From NCBI RefSeq assembly GCF_002197665.1, contig NZ_NBBJ01000001.1:434001-498000 (forward strand): a DNA stretch of 64,000 nucleotides, written 5' to 3'. Positions 17,891-31,541 of this stretch are shown here, piece after piece. Numbering within the stretch: the first letter of the stretch is position 1; each line of letters begins with the position of its first letter. A model generated the notes under the pieces. It was given only the letters and a program-made list of their open reading frames with translations, searched no databases and was not told where the DNA came from. The stretch is from Sphingomonas mucosissima. GTDB lineage: Bacteria; Pseudomonadota; Alphaproteobacteria; Sphingomonadales; Sphingomonadaceae. A program made the position numbers and the translations under genes.

Positions 17891-18544
17891 CTAAAGCGCG
17901 GCGCGGGCCTCTGCGCGCGCTCGGAGCAATTGCCAAAGCCCGTGATGCTGAAGCGCCAGCTGCTGGGCGCCGAACGCCAGTGCGCGGGCCTGCGACGGGG
18001 TGGCCGCGACATGCTCCGCCAGGGCGATGATTGCGGCGCGCGCGGGAAGCGCCGCCCTAGGCAGCGCGACGCCTGCACGCTGGGCGGCGGAGTCCAGCAC
18101 GGGCCGTATTGCGTGCCAATCAAGGAGAAAGGCCAGTGCGGCGCCGCCCGCGCAGCCTGCACGGGTCGACTGCGCCAGGGTGCCTAATGCGTGACGCTGG
18201 GAATTGATCGCAGCTTCGGCCTGCGTATGCCGCGGCGTGGAGGGGATTGGCCCGACAGCGGCCGTTAACATGGCAAGAACGGCCCTTTCCTCGTCGAACG
18301 CGGCCACCGCCTGCTCCAGCCATGGTCCGACAGCCTCAGCACCGTCCGACCGCGCCGCCAGCGCGACGATGCTGGGCGCGGAACCGTGAAGTTGGCACAA
18401 GACATGAACTGCATCAGCAACGTCACGCGCGGCAGCGTCGGGCGTGCACAGCGCTGCTGCGTGATCGCAAGAGAGCGTGCCCTCCTGATCGACGATGGAG
18501 GCGATTGCGCAGCGCCCGGCCACGACTCCCGCACTTGAAGGCAA
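17891..18544 (-). CDS. Hypothetical protein
   Basis: I do not recognise this 217-residue protein. It is Ala-rich and mostly helical, with a GCAGGAALAFLLDWHAIRPVL stretch (about 130-150) that may be a buried helix rather than a membrane segment, and several Cys in the N-terminal third. The first usable start is a TTG at 18544; a shorter form is possible. It ends 83 bases before the chosen MoxR start. A perfect palindrome (18582-18598) lies just upstream, between this gene and the Phd-PAS gene. Confidence 0.55.
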   Translation of the reverse strand: MPSSAGVVAGRCAIASIVDQEGTLSCDHAAALCTPDAAARDVADAVHVLCQLHGSAPSIVALAARSDGAEAVGPWLEQAVAAFDEERAVLAMLTAAVGPIPSTPRHTQAEAAINSQRHALGTLAQSTRAGCAGGAALAFLLDWHAIRPVLDSAAQRAGVALPRAALPARAAIIALAEHVAATPSQARALAFGAQQLALQHHGLWQLLRARAEARAAL

Positions 18545-18581
18545 TGCCGTGTGACCCTTCCCCGCGAACTCGCAGGGACAC

Positions 18582-18598
18582 TTACCTAGATTAGGTAA
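18582..18598. promoter_or_regulatory. TTACCTA palindrome
   Basis: TTACCTA-GAT-TAGGTAA is a perfect inverted repeat with 7-bp arms, AT-rich against a GC-rich background, in the 62-base gap between two minus-strand genes. It fits a repressor operator better than a terminator, since no T-tract follows. The neighbouring protein has a Phd/YefM-like, possibly DNA-binding, N-terminus. Confidence 0.5.
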
Positions 18599-18606
18599 AC
18601 AGACGG

Positions 18607-19494
18607 TTAAGCTTCTGCCGCGTTGATGATGATGGTCACGCCGACGACATGGCCGGCGCTGAGCAGGGGAGCTAGGCCGATCGCGACCGGCCGCAGCGCC
18701 GCGCCGCCGACCAAAAGCGACACGTGCAGCGATTGGGGTGCACGTTGATCAATGGCCGCTTCGAACGCGTCGCCCAATCTGCTGCGATCGCCGACAGCCA
18801 CCAGGGAGACGATCCGCGCGGCGGTCAGCGCCTCGACATTGGCTCCCGTCAGCGACTCGAGCCGGGGAGAGGCATAGTCGATCCGCCCGCGCAGGTTGAC
18901 GATGGCGGCCGCGCCGCCAGCGGCCTCCACCGCGCGAAAGATCGCTTCATGCCGGTCGCGCCAATGCTGGAGTTCCTCCAGCGCTGTCGCATCCTGGACC
19001 TGAAGCACGCAGCCACTCGGCCCGTGGTTGATCGAGAAAGCCAGCAGCCGGTCGGGAAAGCGCGGCGACCGGCATTCGATCGTTTCCGCCAGTCCGGATC
19101 CGGAGACGCGCTGAACGGCGGCGTGCAGCGTCTCATCGCCCGGCGCACAGAGGCCGGCGAGCGATGCGCCTTGCTCGACCATGTCGCCGAAGTAGCTGCG
19201 GGCACCGCGGCTTGCGCCGGCGATATTATTATCCTGCGCCAGTAGGATGATCATCTCGCCAACCGACTCAAGCAGAGTGACGAGGTGGCTGCCGTTCGTC
19301 GGTCCGTTGGCGTGAGGCGCACACAGGGCATCCATCACATCAAGCGAGGTCAACACGAGGCGGGGACGGCCACGGTGCAGGATGTACACCGGCGCGCGGC
19401 TGGCCCGATCCTGCCAGATGCCAAAGTGACGCACGAGATCGGACGCGGTTACTTGCTGTTCAATGCCGGGGGGATTGGAAGAATGCTTAGCCAT
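18607..19494 (-). CDS. Phd/YefM-like domain fused to a PAS domain protein
   Basis: Start ATG at 19494. The first 60 or so residues (VTASDLVRHFGIWQDRASRA, then PVYILHRGRPRLVLTSLDVM) match the shape of Phd/YefM antitoxin N-termini: an Ax-type helix, a short turn, then a basic HRGRPR strand and a hydrophobic strand. After that come two sensor-like regions, the second a PAS domain (about 185-295, with AIFRAVEAAGGAAAIVNL and IDYASPRLESLTG). No toxin gene is adjacent. A likely role is a regulator or signal sensor; no output domain is visible. I recall similar proteins in other sphingomonads. The fusion reading is inference from pattern. Confidence 0.65.
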   Translation of the reverse strand: MAKHSSNPPGIEQQVTASDLVRHFGIWQDRASRAPVYILHRGRPRLVLTSLDVMDALCAPHANGPTNGSHLVTLLESVGEMIILLAQDNNIAGASRGARSYFGDMVEQGASLAGLCAPGDETLHAAVQRVSGSGLAETIECRSPRFPDRLLAFSINHGPSGCVLQVQDATALEELQHWRDRHEAIFRAVEAAGGAAAIVNLRGRIDYASPRLESLTGANVEALTAARIVSLVAVGDRSRLGDAFEAAIDQRAPQSLHVSLLVGGAALRPVAIGLAPLLSAGHVVGVTIIINAAEA

Positions 19495-20032
19495 CGGCCG
19501 AGCGTGTCGCGCCGACTCTCGAGCGACAAGTAGATCATGCCGTTTTGGCACGAGCTGAGTGCGTAATCCGGCAATCACTGCCATAATGGTTCAGATGCCG
19601 GGACTAAATAGCCGCAGCGGCCCTAATTCCAAATTACGTGTTTTTTGAAACAAGGTGAATGAGGGGTGCTTATAAATTGTAAGTCTGATCAGCGGAAAGT
19701 TGCTCCCGGGCGAGCAAGGTTCATCCTCTCACCCCGCCAGTGAATACGTCGGTCCACGATAGTCCCCCCCGCCGGTCCGCCGTGTTCATCGTCATCAGGC
19801 CCGTCCTTGCGACGATCCTGACCGTTTCCAGCGGGCGATGGCCCCTTCCGCTGGAATGCGTCGGCAGATGGCGCGGCGGCGATTTTTCACCTTCGTCGCC
19901 GCGCCAAAGGCTCTATGAACTTCTGTGCTTTTGCGCGGCATCACCCTTCCGGCGGCTATCGCGGTTGCGGGCTAATGAAAAGGACGGGAAGATCGCTCTT
20001 CCCGCCCTTTGCTCATGTTGCTGTAAGCAGAC
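19495..20032. other. Gene-free, hairpin-rich spacer
   Basis: This 538-base gap has no credible gene. It holds three strong stems: TTGCTC/GAGCAA (19700-19717), TTCCAGCGG/CCGCTGGAA (19826-19834 and 19848-19856), and a 13-bp stem GGCGCGGCGGCGA/TCGTCGCCGCGCC around 19871-19906. On the + strand TTGAAA (19645) and TATAAA (19671) could form a poorly spaced promoter. The rpoD terminator closes the right end. It may encode a structured RNA, on either strand. Confidence 0.4.
19977..20010 (-). terminator. Rho-independent terminator of rpoD
   Basis: Read on the minus strand, a GC-rich stem GGGCGGGAAGA / TCTTCCCGTCC with loop GCGA is followed directly by TTTTCATT. It lies 23 bases past the rpoD stop. Confidence 0.85.
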
Positions 20033-22059
<2,027 letters not shown>

Positions 22060-22060
<1 letters not shown>

Positions 22061-23955
22061 TAATCGTCCTCGGAATCAAAAGCGCGGGCGTCTTCGTTCG
22101 ACTGAACGAGATTTGCAAGCCGAAGCTCCAGCGCCTGTTTCTCTCTCAGCAACGCCACCTGCCGTTCAAACGCTTCGTCGGTGAAGCGCGTCTGCATGGC
22201 AACCGTTGCATCAGCCAGTGCCGCATCCACTTCAGGCCCGGCGACAAGGATCGCGATCGCTTCGTCAAGGTCTTCCCTGGCGCGCGTCACATCCCCCGTC
22301 GGCTGCGTGAAGGAATAAGGCATTCTATCTGCTCTCAGCAGGTCGCGAGCGACCGCTTCGAAACCACTGTTCCCCAATATGGTGACCAGGCGCGCGCTAT
22401 CAAGCTCCTGATCCTCCAGCGCCACATCGACGACCGCTTCGAACAATCGCCCGAGCGCCCCGTCGGCCATGCGCAGCGATCCCAGCACCTCCATGTGGCG
22501 TGCGATCTCGACCGGATGGCGGATCAGGCCGGCCAGAACCGCCTTGGCGAGCACGCGGTCGATCCCGCCGACCGCGTGAAGTGCCTTGGCATCTTCCGTG
22601 ACGGGTGGCGGGGGCGGCGTCCATTTCTGCCCCGGACGCCGCGGCGTGAACGGTTGGCGCGGCTCAAAGGGACGTCCGCGATCGAACGAGCGGCGCTGAT
22701 TGCCGAATTGCTCGTCGTAGCGACGGCGGAATTCCGCCTGATATTCCGATCGCACCACGGGATCGCCGATCGTCTTCGCCAGCTCAGCCATGCGCGCCCG
22801 AAAGCCGGCACGCTGCTCGGGCGTGGTCAGCGCCTGGGCGGCGACTTCATGAGTCCAGAGCCGGTCAACCAGATGCGTTGATTCCCGCACGCAGGCTTCG
22901 AACGCGCCGGCACCCTTGGCGCGGATGAGATCGTCCGGGTCCTGCCCCTCGGGCAAGGTGACGAAGCGGAGGCTGCGCGCCGGCGCGAGCAGCGGCAGCG
23001 CGCGATGCGCCGCCCGGATCGCCGCCTTCTGCCCCGCATTGTCGCCATCGAAGCAGAGCGTCGGTACGTCCGCGATCCGCCACAAGCGCTCCAGCTGATG
23101 CTCGGTCAGCGCGGTGCCGAGCGGGGCCACCACTTCGCCGATCCCAGCCTGCGCCAGCGCGATCGCATCCATATAGCCCTCGACCACGAACACCCGGTCC
23201 GCCTTGCGGGCGGCGGGCAGCGCGCGATCGAGATTGTAGAGTGTGCGCCCCTTGTCGAAGAGCGGGGTGTCAGGCGAGTTCAGATACTTCGGCTCGCCAT
23301 CGCCGATGATCCGGCCGCCGAACGCGATCACGCGCCCGCGCTGATCGCGAATCGGGATCATCAGACGCTCACGAAAGCGATCATACGGCTCCTTGTTTTC
23401 GACGCTGATCAGCAGCCCGGCTTCGATCAGCATGGCATCGCCGAAGTGCTTGAGCGCGGCGCGCAGCTTGCCGCGTGCATCGGGCGCAAAGCCGAAGCCG
23501 AACGCCCGCTTCGTGGCATCGGAAATCCCGCGCTTCTCCAGCAGCGCGCGCGCCGCCGCTCCCTCGATGCCGTCAAGCTGCGCGCGGAACCACTCCGCGG
23601 CCGCAGCCATCACGTCATGAAGCGACTGCGCCTTTTCCGCACGCTCGGCCGATCGCTTGTCCGGCGCGGGCACGTCCATGCCGGCGGCCTGCGCCAGTTC
23701 CTTCACCGCATCCATGAACGGCAGCCCACGCTGGTCGGTCATCCAGCGGATCGCATCGCCATGCGCCGAGCAGCCGAAGCAATGGTAAAAGCCCTTGTCG
23801 TCGTTGACGTAGAACGACGGGCTTTTCTCGTTATGGAACGGGCAGCAGCCCTTGTACTCGCGCCCCGCCTTGGTGAGCTTGGTCGTCTTGCCGATCAGCG
23901 CCGACAGCGACGTGCGCGCGCGGAGCTCGTCGAGGAAGGCGGGGGTCAGCGACAT
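22060..23955 (-). CDS. dnaG: DNA primase
   Basis: Predicted primase making RNA primers for replication. The N-terminal CHC2 zinc finger is clear (Cys38, His41, Cys59, Cys62 in [13 protein letters not shown]...YHCFGC). The TOPRIM core has [17 protein letters not shown] and [16 protein letters not shown] with the acidic metal-binding residues. A C-terminal helicase-interaction region (about 450-631) is less conserved, with a Pro/Arg-rich linker ([18 protein letters not shown]) before it. It overlaps rpoD by one base and starts with ATG at 23955. Confidence 0.96.
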
Positions 23956-23986
23956 GGTTGTGCTCGGTTAAACATGCGCTTCCCAA

Positions 23987-24010
23987 GGCCCTCCTGTAAG
24001 CAGGAGGGCC
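23987..24010 (-). terminator. Hairpin between the YqeY gene and dnaG
   Basis: Perfect 10-bp stem GGCCCTCCTG / CAGGAGGGCC with TAAG loop, 8 bases past the YqeY-family stop on the minus strand. No strong T-tract follows (CTTGGG), so it may only attenuate read-through into dnaG. Confidence 0.5.
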
Positions 24011-24017
24011 GTTCCGG

Positions 24018-24470
24018 TTATGCCAGCGCTGCCTTCACCAGGCCGCTAGCCTTGGACATGTCGAGCACGCTGCCGTGGCGCGCCTTCAGCTCGGCCATGA
24101 CGCGGCCCATGTCCTTCATGCCGACAGCACCGATATCGGCCTTGATCTCCTCGATCGCGGCGGCCGTTTCCGCTTCGTCCAGCTGCTTAGGCAGGAAACG
24201 ATCGATCACCGCCACCTCGGCCTCTTCCGCCTTGGCCAGCTCCTCGCGCCCGCCGGAGCGGAACATCTGAATCGATTCGGTGCGCTGCTTCTTCATCTTC
24301 TGCAGCACTTCGACCACCAGCGCATCGTCATCGGGCGCGTTGCTCTGGGTGCGGGCTTCGATGTCGCGATTCTTGATCGCTGCCTGGATCAGGCTGATCG
24401 CGGCGCGGGATTCCTTGTCGCCGGCCTTCATGGCGGCGATCTGGGCTTGCTTGATATCGTCTCGAATCAT
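24018..24470 (-). CDS. GatB/YqeY domain protein
   Basis: A 150-residue helical protein of the YqeY family, related to the C-terminal tRNA-binding domain of GatB. Family features are AAMKAGDKESRAAISLIQAA, then FLPKQLDEAE near the middle and ADIGAVGMKDMGRVMAELKA at the C-terminus. The ATG at 24470 (MIRDDIKQAQ) gives the usual length; longer starts overlap the promoter region of carA. Its exact role, possibly helping transamidation of Glu/Asp-tRNA, is not settled for the family. It diverges from carA and precedes dnaG-rpoD. Confidence 0.9.
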   Translation of the reverse strand: MIRDDIKQAQIAAMKAGDKESRAAISLIQAAIKNRDIEARTQSNAPDDDALVVEVLQKMKKQRTESIQMFRSGGREELAKAEEAEVAVIDRFLPKQLDEAETAAAIEEIKADIGAVGMKDMGRVMAELKARHGSVLDMSKASGLVKAALA

Positions 24471-24567
24471 GATGGGTGGGCCCATATCAGATTGACGCGG
24501 CCGAGGGGCGAGTTTAGCGCGCCCCACTTAACGTACATCGCCGCTTATCCCAGGAGTGCCCGCCACC

Positions 24568-25746
24568 ATGGCCGACGCAATACCCTCGCACGCGCCTAAG
24601 CCCGATGGGGCCACGGGCGTCCTCGTTCTGGCAACGGGCGATGTGCTGTGGGGGCGTGGATTCGGCGCGGAAGGGCAGGCGGTCGGCGAGGTGTGCTTTC
24701 ACACCGCGATGACCGGCTATCAGGAGATCATGACGGACCCGAGCTTCGCCGGTCAGATCATCACCTTCACCTTTCCGCACATCGGCAACGTTGGCGCGAA
24801 CCCTGATGACGTTGAGGCGGATGAGCCGCATGCGCTCGGCATGATCGTGCGCGAGGATCCAACCGCGCCGTCGAACTTCCGCGCTGCCGAAAACCTCCAG
24901 GGCTGGATGAAGCGCCACACCCGGATCGGCCTGGCCGGGATCGACACGCGCGCGCTCACGCGTCGCATCCGCGAGGGCGGCGCGCCCAACGGCGTTGTTG
25001 CGCATTCGGCGGAAGGGAAGTTCAATCTCGACCTGCTGCTCAGCATGGCGCGCGAATGGCCGGGGCTAGAGGGCATGGACCTCGCGAAGGCAGTAACCCG
25101 CGAGACGCACGGCACGTGGGGCGACGATCGCGCCGGTGGCCTTTGGCGACTCGGCTTCGGCTATGACGGTGTCGAGGGCGAGGATCGCCCGCACGTCGTC
25201 GCGATCGATTACGGCAGCAAGCACAACATCTTCCGCAATCTTGTTCAGGCAGGCGCGAAGGTGTCGGTGGTGCCGGCAGAGGCGGATTTCGACTCGATCA
25301 TGGCGCTGAACCCCGACGGCATCTTCCTGTCGAACGGCCCGGGCGACCCTGCCGCGACCGGCGAATATGCGGTGCCGGTGATCCGGAGCCTGCTGGAAAC
25401 GGGCAAGCCGCTGTTCGGCATCTGCCTTGGCCATCAGCTGCTCGGCCTCGCCGTCGGTGCGCGCACGACCAAGATGTTCCAAGGCCACCGCGGCGCCAAT
25501 CACCCGGTGAAGCGCCTCGACGACGGGGTGGTCGAGATCACCAGCATGAATCACGGCTTCGCCGTCGAGCGCGACAGCCTGCCGGCGAACGCCCGCGAGA
25601 CGCATGTGTCGCTGTTCGACGGCAGCAACGCCGGGCTGGAGCTGACCGACAAGCCGGCGTTCAGCGTGCAGTATCACCCAGAGGCGAGCCCTGGGCCGCA
25701 GGACAGCTTCTACCTGTTCGAACGGTTCGTGGGTTCGCTGCGGTGA
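24568..25746 (+). CDS. carA: Carbamoyl-phosphate synthase small subunit
   Basis: Predicted glutaminase subunit that feeds ammonia to CarB for arginine and pyrimidine synthesis. The N-terminal half has VCFHTAMTGYQEIMTDPSF; the class I amidotransferase half has FLSNGPGDPA, the nucleophile in LFGICLGHQLLG (Cys about 286) and the partner His/Glu in QYHPEASPGP. ATG at 24568 is chosen for its AGGAG site 11 bases upstream; an earlier GTG at 24556 overlaps that site. The 392-residue length is normal. Its TGA overlaps the GTG of the next gene. Confidence 0.96.
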   Translation: MADAIPSHAPKPDGATGVLVLATGDVLWGRGFGAEGQAVGEVCFHTAMTGYQEIMTDPSFAGQIITFTFPHIGNVGANPDDVEADEPHALGMIVREDPTAPSNFRAAENLQGWMKRHTRIGLAGIDTRALTRRIREGGAPNGVVAHSAEGKFNLDLLLSMAREWPGLEGMDLAKAVTRETHGTWGDDRAGGLWRLGFGYDGVEGEDRPHVVAIDYGSKHNIFRNLVQAGAKVSVVPAEADFDSIMALNPDGIFLSNGPGDPAATGEYAVPVIRSLLETGKPLFGICLGHQLLGLAVGARTTKMFQGHRGANHPVKRLDDGVVEITSMNHGFAVERDSLPANARETHVSLFDGSNAGLELTDKPAFSVQYHPEASPGPQDSFYLFERFVGSLR

Positions 25747-26042
25747 TCACGCCGGGCCGGCTTGCTGCCCCGGTGCTGATTTTCGCCCTGACCGCCTGTT
25801 CGCAGGCCGCCCCGGCGAACCAGCACCAGTTGCAGGCGCGGCTTTCCTCGATCCCGAACACATGCGGGGTGGAGAAAGCGCGGCTGAAGGCAACATCGGC
25901 GGCGGACGTGACGCTGGAATTGCCGGGCGACATGCCAGCGTCGGCTGCCGAAAAGGCCGCCGCCTGCATCGCCGCTGAAGTGAAGAAGATTTCGGGAGCC
26001 AGCCTCGCGCCAATCGGCGCCGAGGCGGGCGCCGCCGAGTAG
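25743..26042 (+). CDS. Small putative lipoprotein inserted between carA and carB
   Basis: A 99-residue protein starting at GTG 25743, overlapping the carA stop by four bases. The N-terminus is a lipoprotein signal with lipobox LTAC (Cys about 19), predicting a lipid-anchored periplasmic domain of about 80 residues with two more Cys (TCGVEKARL and AAACIAAEV). No family recognised. Placement inside the carAB operon suggests co-transcription rather than shared function. The lipobox and coupling make it likely real. Confidence 0.7.
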   Translation: MITPGRLAAPVLIFALTACSQAAPANQHQLQARLSSIPNTCGVEKARLKATSAADVTLELPGDMPASAAEKAAACIAAEVKKISGASLAPIGAEAGAAE

Positions 26043-26057
26043 GACCAAGAGAGACAT

Positions 26058-29387
<3,330 letters not shown>

Positions 29388-29470
29388 TCCCCGACAATTT
29401 ACGATAACGTGCGAAGCGGCCGAAAGGGTGCCGCTCGGGGCTCAAGGCTTTGTTGAAGGATTAGGCGCGA

Positions 29471-29947
29471 ATGGCGACCGTCGAGAAGATGCCGATGCTG
29501 CAGGAAGGCTATGAACGGCTGAATGCAGAGCTGAAACGGCTGAAGATCGAGCGGCCACAGATCGTCGATGCGATCGAGGAAGCGCGCGCTCATGGCGATC
29601 TGTCAGAGAATGCGGAATATCATGCCGCCAAGGAGCGCCAGGGTCAGATCGAGGCGAGCATCGCCGATATCGAGGACAAGCTGTCGCGCGCACAGATCAT
29701 CGATCCGCGTGACCTGTCGGGCGACAAGATCGTGTTCGGCGCAACCGTCACGTTGCTCGACGAAGACGACAAGCCTGTGAAGTACCAGATCGTCGGCCAG
29801 ACCGAGGCTGACGCCAAATCGGGTCGGATCAGCTACAATTCGCCCATGGGCCGTGCGTTGATCGGCCGCAGCGTTGATGATGAGGTCGAGGTCTCGGTGC
29901 CGGCCGGCGAGCGGTACTACGTCGTGTCCAAGATCGAATTCATTTGA
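29471..29947 (+). CDS. greA: Transcription elongation factor GreA
   Basis: Predicted GreA, which stimulates RNA polymerase to cleave the backtracked transcript. The N-terminal coiled coil has [16 protein letters not shown] and the tip acidic residues in [20 protein letters not shown] (Asp and Glu); the C-terminal FKBP-like domain has [16 protein letters not shown]. The length (158) is typical. Start ATG 29471 follows GAAGGA. An 8-bp GC stem GGCGCCGC/GCGGCGCC (29955-29974) follows the stop but lacks a T-tract. Confidence 0.96.
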   Translation: MATVEKMPMLQEGYERLNAELKRLKIERPQIVDAIEEARAHGDLSENAEYHAAKERQGQIEASIADIEDKLSRAQIIDPRDLSGDKIVFGATVTLLDEDDKPVKYQIVGQTEADAKSGRISYNSPMGRALIGRSVDDEVEVSVPAGERYYVVSKIEFI

Positions 29948-30083
29948 GCCGGACGGCGCCGCTGCGGCGGCGCCACGGCGCTTAACATTGTCAGTGGCAT
30001 AAAGTCGATCCCGGCCAGTGCCAGGATCGACCGTCAAGTGGTCTGATCAGCGCGCCCGCGACCTCTGTCGCGAACGGCGGTTC

Positions 30084-30314
30084 TTACTCGCCGGCCGGCT
30101 TCAGCAGGTCCGGTTCGAGCAAGCGGTGCAGGTGCACCACGACATATTTCATTTCGGCATCATCCACGGTGCGCTGAGCGGCAGCGCGCCATGCCTTTTC
30201 GGCCGAAGCGAAGTCGGGGAAGACACCGACGATATCGATCGATTTCAGATCGGCGAAATCCAGGGTGCGGGGGTCGGAGACCCGGCCGCCAAAGACGAGG
30301 TGAAGCTTGCTCAT
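30084..30314 (-). CDS. DUF4170-type protein
   Basis: A 76-residue protein beginning MSKLHLVFGGRVSDPR with WRAAAQRTVDDAEMKYVVVHL in the C-terminal half, the pattern of the short DUF4170 family found in alphaproteobacteria, of unknown function. The ATG at 30314 gives the family start. It is the last gene of the minus-strand cluster of small membrane or stress-like proteins. Confidence 0.8.
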   Translation of the reverse strand: MSKLHLVFGGRVSDPRTLDFADLKSIDIVGVFPDFASAEKAWRAAAQRTVDDAEMKYVVVHLHRLLEPDLLKPAGE

Positions 30315-30354
30315 AGCGGCTCCTTTATCGTCTAGGCGTCCGGGTTTGAACCCA

Positions 30355-30837
30355 TCAATGCGTCGTTTTGATCTGTTCGCGGCCGGCCTCTGCGGCAGCG
30401 GTGCCGGCGTGGGTTGCGGCATTTGCCACGCCCTGAAGCAGCGACTTCGCTTGTTCGCGGGCGCCATCCTTGGTCAGCCCCAGCTCTTCGAGCTCACCGC
30501 GCCCGGCTTCCTTGGCTGCTGCGAGGGCAGCAACGGCAGCAAGGCCGATCTTCTTGCCGGCGGGCGCCAGCAGCTGCTTCTCGCGCTCGCCGCGCGGGAC
30601 CAGCGCGCCGACAAGTGCACCTAGGGCCAGGCCGCCGGCAAGGACGCCAAGCGGATTGCTTTCGACGAAGTCACCAGCCTGGTGGGCTGCGTCACGCACC
30701 GCTTCCCGCGACGTGCCCGCCGTTTCACCAGCACGGGCGACGGCGTTCTCGTAGGCATGGCTTGCGCGATCACGCAGCGTTTCGTGCTGATCGTTGCCGT
30801 CGGTTTTGTTCGCGGTCTCGTTACGGGCGTCAGTCAT
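30355..30837 (-). CDS. Ala-rich, membrane-associated stress-like protein
   Basis: A 160-residue protein starting at ATG 30837 (MTDARNE). A helical, charged N-terminal third (residues 20-65) is followed by a Gly/Ala/Leu-rich hydrophobic patch (PLGVLAGGLALGALVGALVP) and an Ala-rich amphipathic C-terminus. It resembles the ElaB/YqjD or CsbD-neighbour type of stress proteins only in composition, so no family is claimed. Its operon partners are also small membrane proteins. Confidence 0.65.
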   Translation of the reverse strand: MTDARNETANKTDGNDQHETLRDRASHAYENAVARAGETAGTSREAVRDAAHQAGDFVESNPLGVLAGGLALGALVGALVPRGEREKQLLAPAGKKIGLAAVAALAAAKEAGRGELEELGLTKDGAREQAKSLLQGVANAATHAGTAAAEAGREQIKTTH

Positions 30838-30841
30838 TTGT

Positions 30842-31198
30842 TTATCCTCTCGGCCGCTCAGGCCAGTCACCAGGGATAGAACGCGCTAGCTGCGCGGCGG
30901 TTTCGGCATCACGCGAGCGCTTGCGGGAAAGGGCGGTGGCGATCCTTCGGCGGGTGAGCCAGGCGATTGTCAGCGCCACTGCCCAAACGATACGGTCCGG
31001 ATGAGCGCGCGCGCGCTGCACCCCAGTTCGCAGCGCCCGCTCTCCGCTTTCCTGAAGGTTCTCGACCGCGTCGCGGGCTACAACGCGCGGATCCAGGCGC
31101 GCTTGCAACGTGGCGACGCTGTTGCTCAACTTCTGTCGAGCAGCAGCGGCGCGCTCCTCCGCCAGCGTGACGGTTGCTGCCTGTGGGTCCGTGCTCAA
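30842..31198 (-). CDS. DUF3618-type protein
   Basis: A 118-residue protein that matches the DUF3618 pattern: TLAEERAAAARQKLSNSVAT, LQARLDPRVVARDAVE, then a hydrophobic VWAVALTIAWLTRRR segment. The start is a TTG at 31198 whose last two bases are part of the upstream holin-like gene stop (TTGA), indicating coupling. DUF3618 proteins occur next to membrane stress genes; function is unknown. Confidence 0.7.
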   Translation of the reverse strand: MSTDPQAATVTLAEERAAAARQKLSNSVATLQARLDPRVVARDAVENLQESGERALRTGVQRARAHPDRIVWAVALTIAWLTRRRIATALSRKRSRDAETAAQLARSIPGDWPERPRG

Positions 31199-31536
31199 GA
31201 TGCGGCCTTTCTGGTCAGCTGCGCCTTGCCCATGAGGCCGAGAATTCCGGCGATCACCAGAACGCCAACCACGACTGCCAGCGTGGCCCAGCCAGGCCCG
31301 ATCAGCGTGGCAAGCGTCATGATCAGGCCGACGAGCAACGCGATCAACGCGGCCAAGGCAAGCACTCCGGCGGCGCCGAAATACACCGCCGCCCACTTGT
31401 AACGGGTGGCGGCAAAGGCAGCGCGCGCCTTGACCAGCGCGATCTCAGCTTGCGCCGCCTCTCGCGCGTCACCGGCAAGCTGCGAGACAAGCTGGCCAAT
31501 GCCGGCCTCTTCCGCGCCGGCTCTTTCCAGCAACAT
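31195..31536 (-). CDS. Phage holin family (Holin_3_6-type) protein
   Basis: A 113-residue membrane protein. A charged N-terminal helix (LAGDAREAAQAEIALVKARA) precedes two transmembrane segments, WAAVYFGAAGVLALAALIAL and LATLIGPGWATLAVVVGVLV. This matches the Phage_holin_3_6 family, which in proteobacteria is commonly a chromosomal gene of unknown envelope role rather than a phage lysis gene. No phage genes are nearby. The stop overlaps the TTG start of the DUF3618 gene. Confidence 0.82.
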   Translation of the reverse strand: MLLERAGAEEAGIGQLVSQLAGDAREAAQAEIALVKARAAFAATRYKWAAVYFGAAGVLALAALIALLVGLIMTLATLIGPGWATLAVVVGVLVIAGILGLMGKAQLTRKAAS

Positions 31537-31541
31537 CGGGG

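Noticed and set aside
19661-19739. Possible tRNA or tmRNA piece ending GGTTCATCC...CACCCCGCCA
   Set aside because: The acceptor arms could pair GGGGTG/CACCCC, but there is no D arm, no anticodon loop and a T-arm of normal size cannot be drawn.
24492-24520. Promoter TTGACG-17-TAGCGC for carA
   Set aside because: The -35 is fair but the -10 is poor, and no second line of evidence supports it.
30842-31396. Longer reading of the DUF3618-type gene (start 31396)
   Set aside because: The added residues are Arg-rich and antisense to the holin-like gene frame; the TTG at 31198 gives the family start.
31195-31536. Prophage lysis gene
   Set aside because: The holin-type protein is a chromosomal family member with no phage genes around it.
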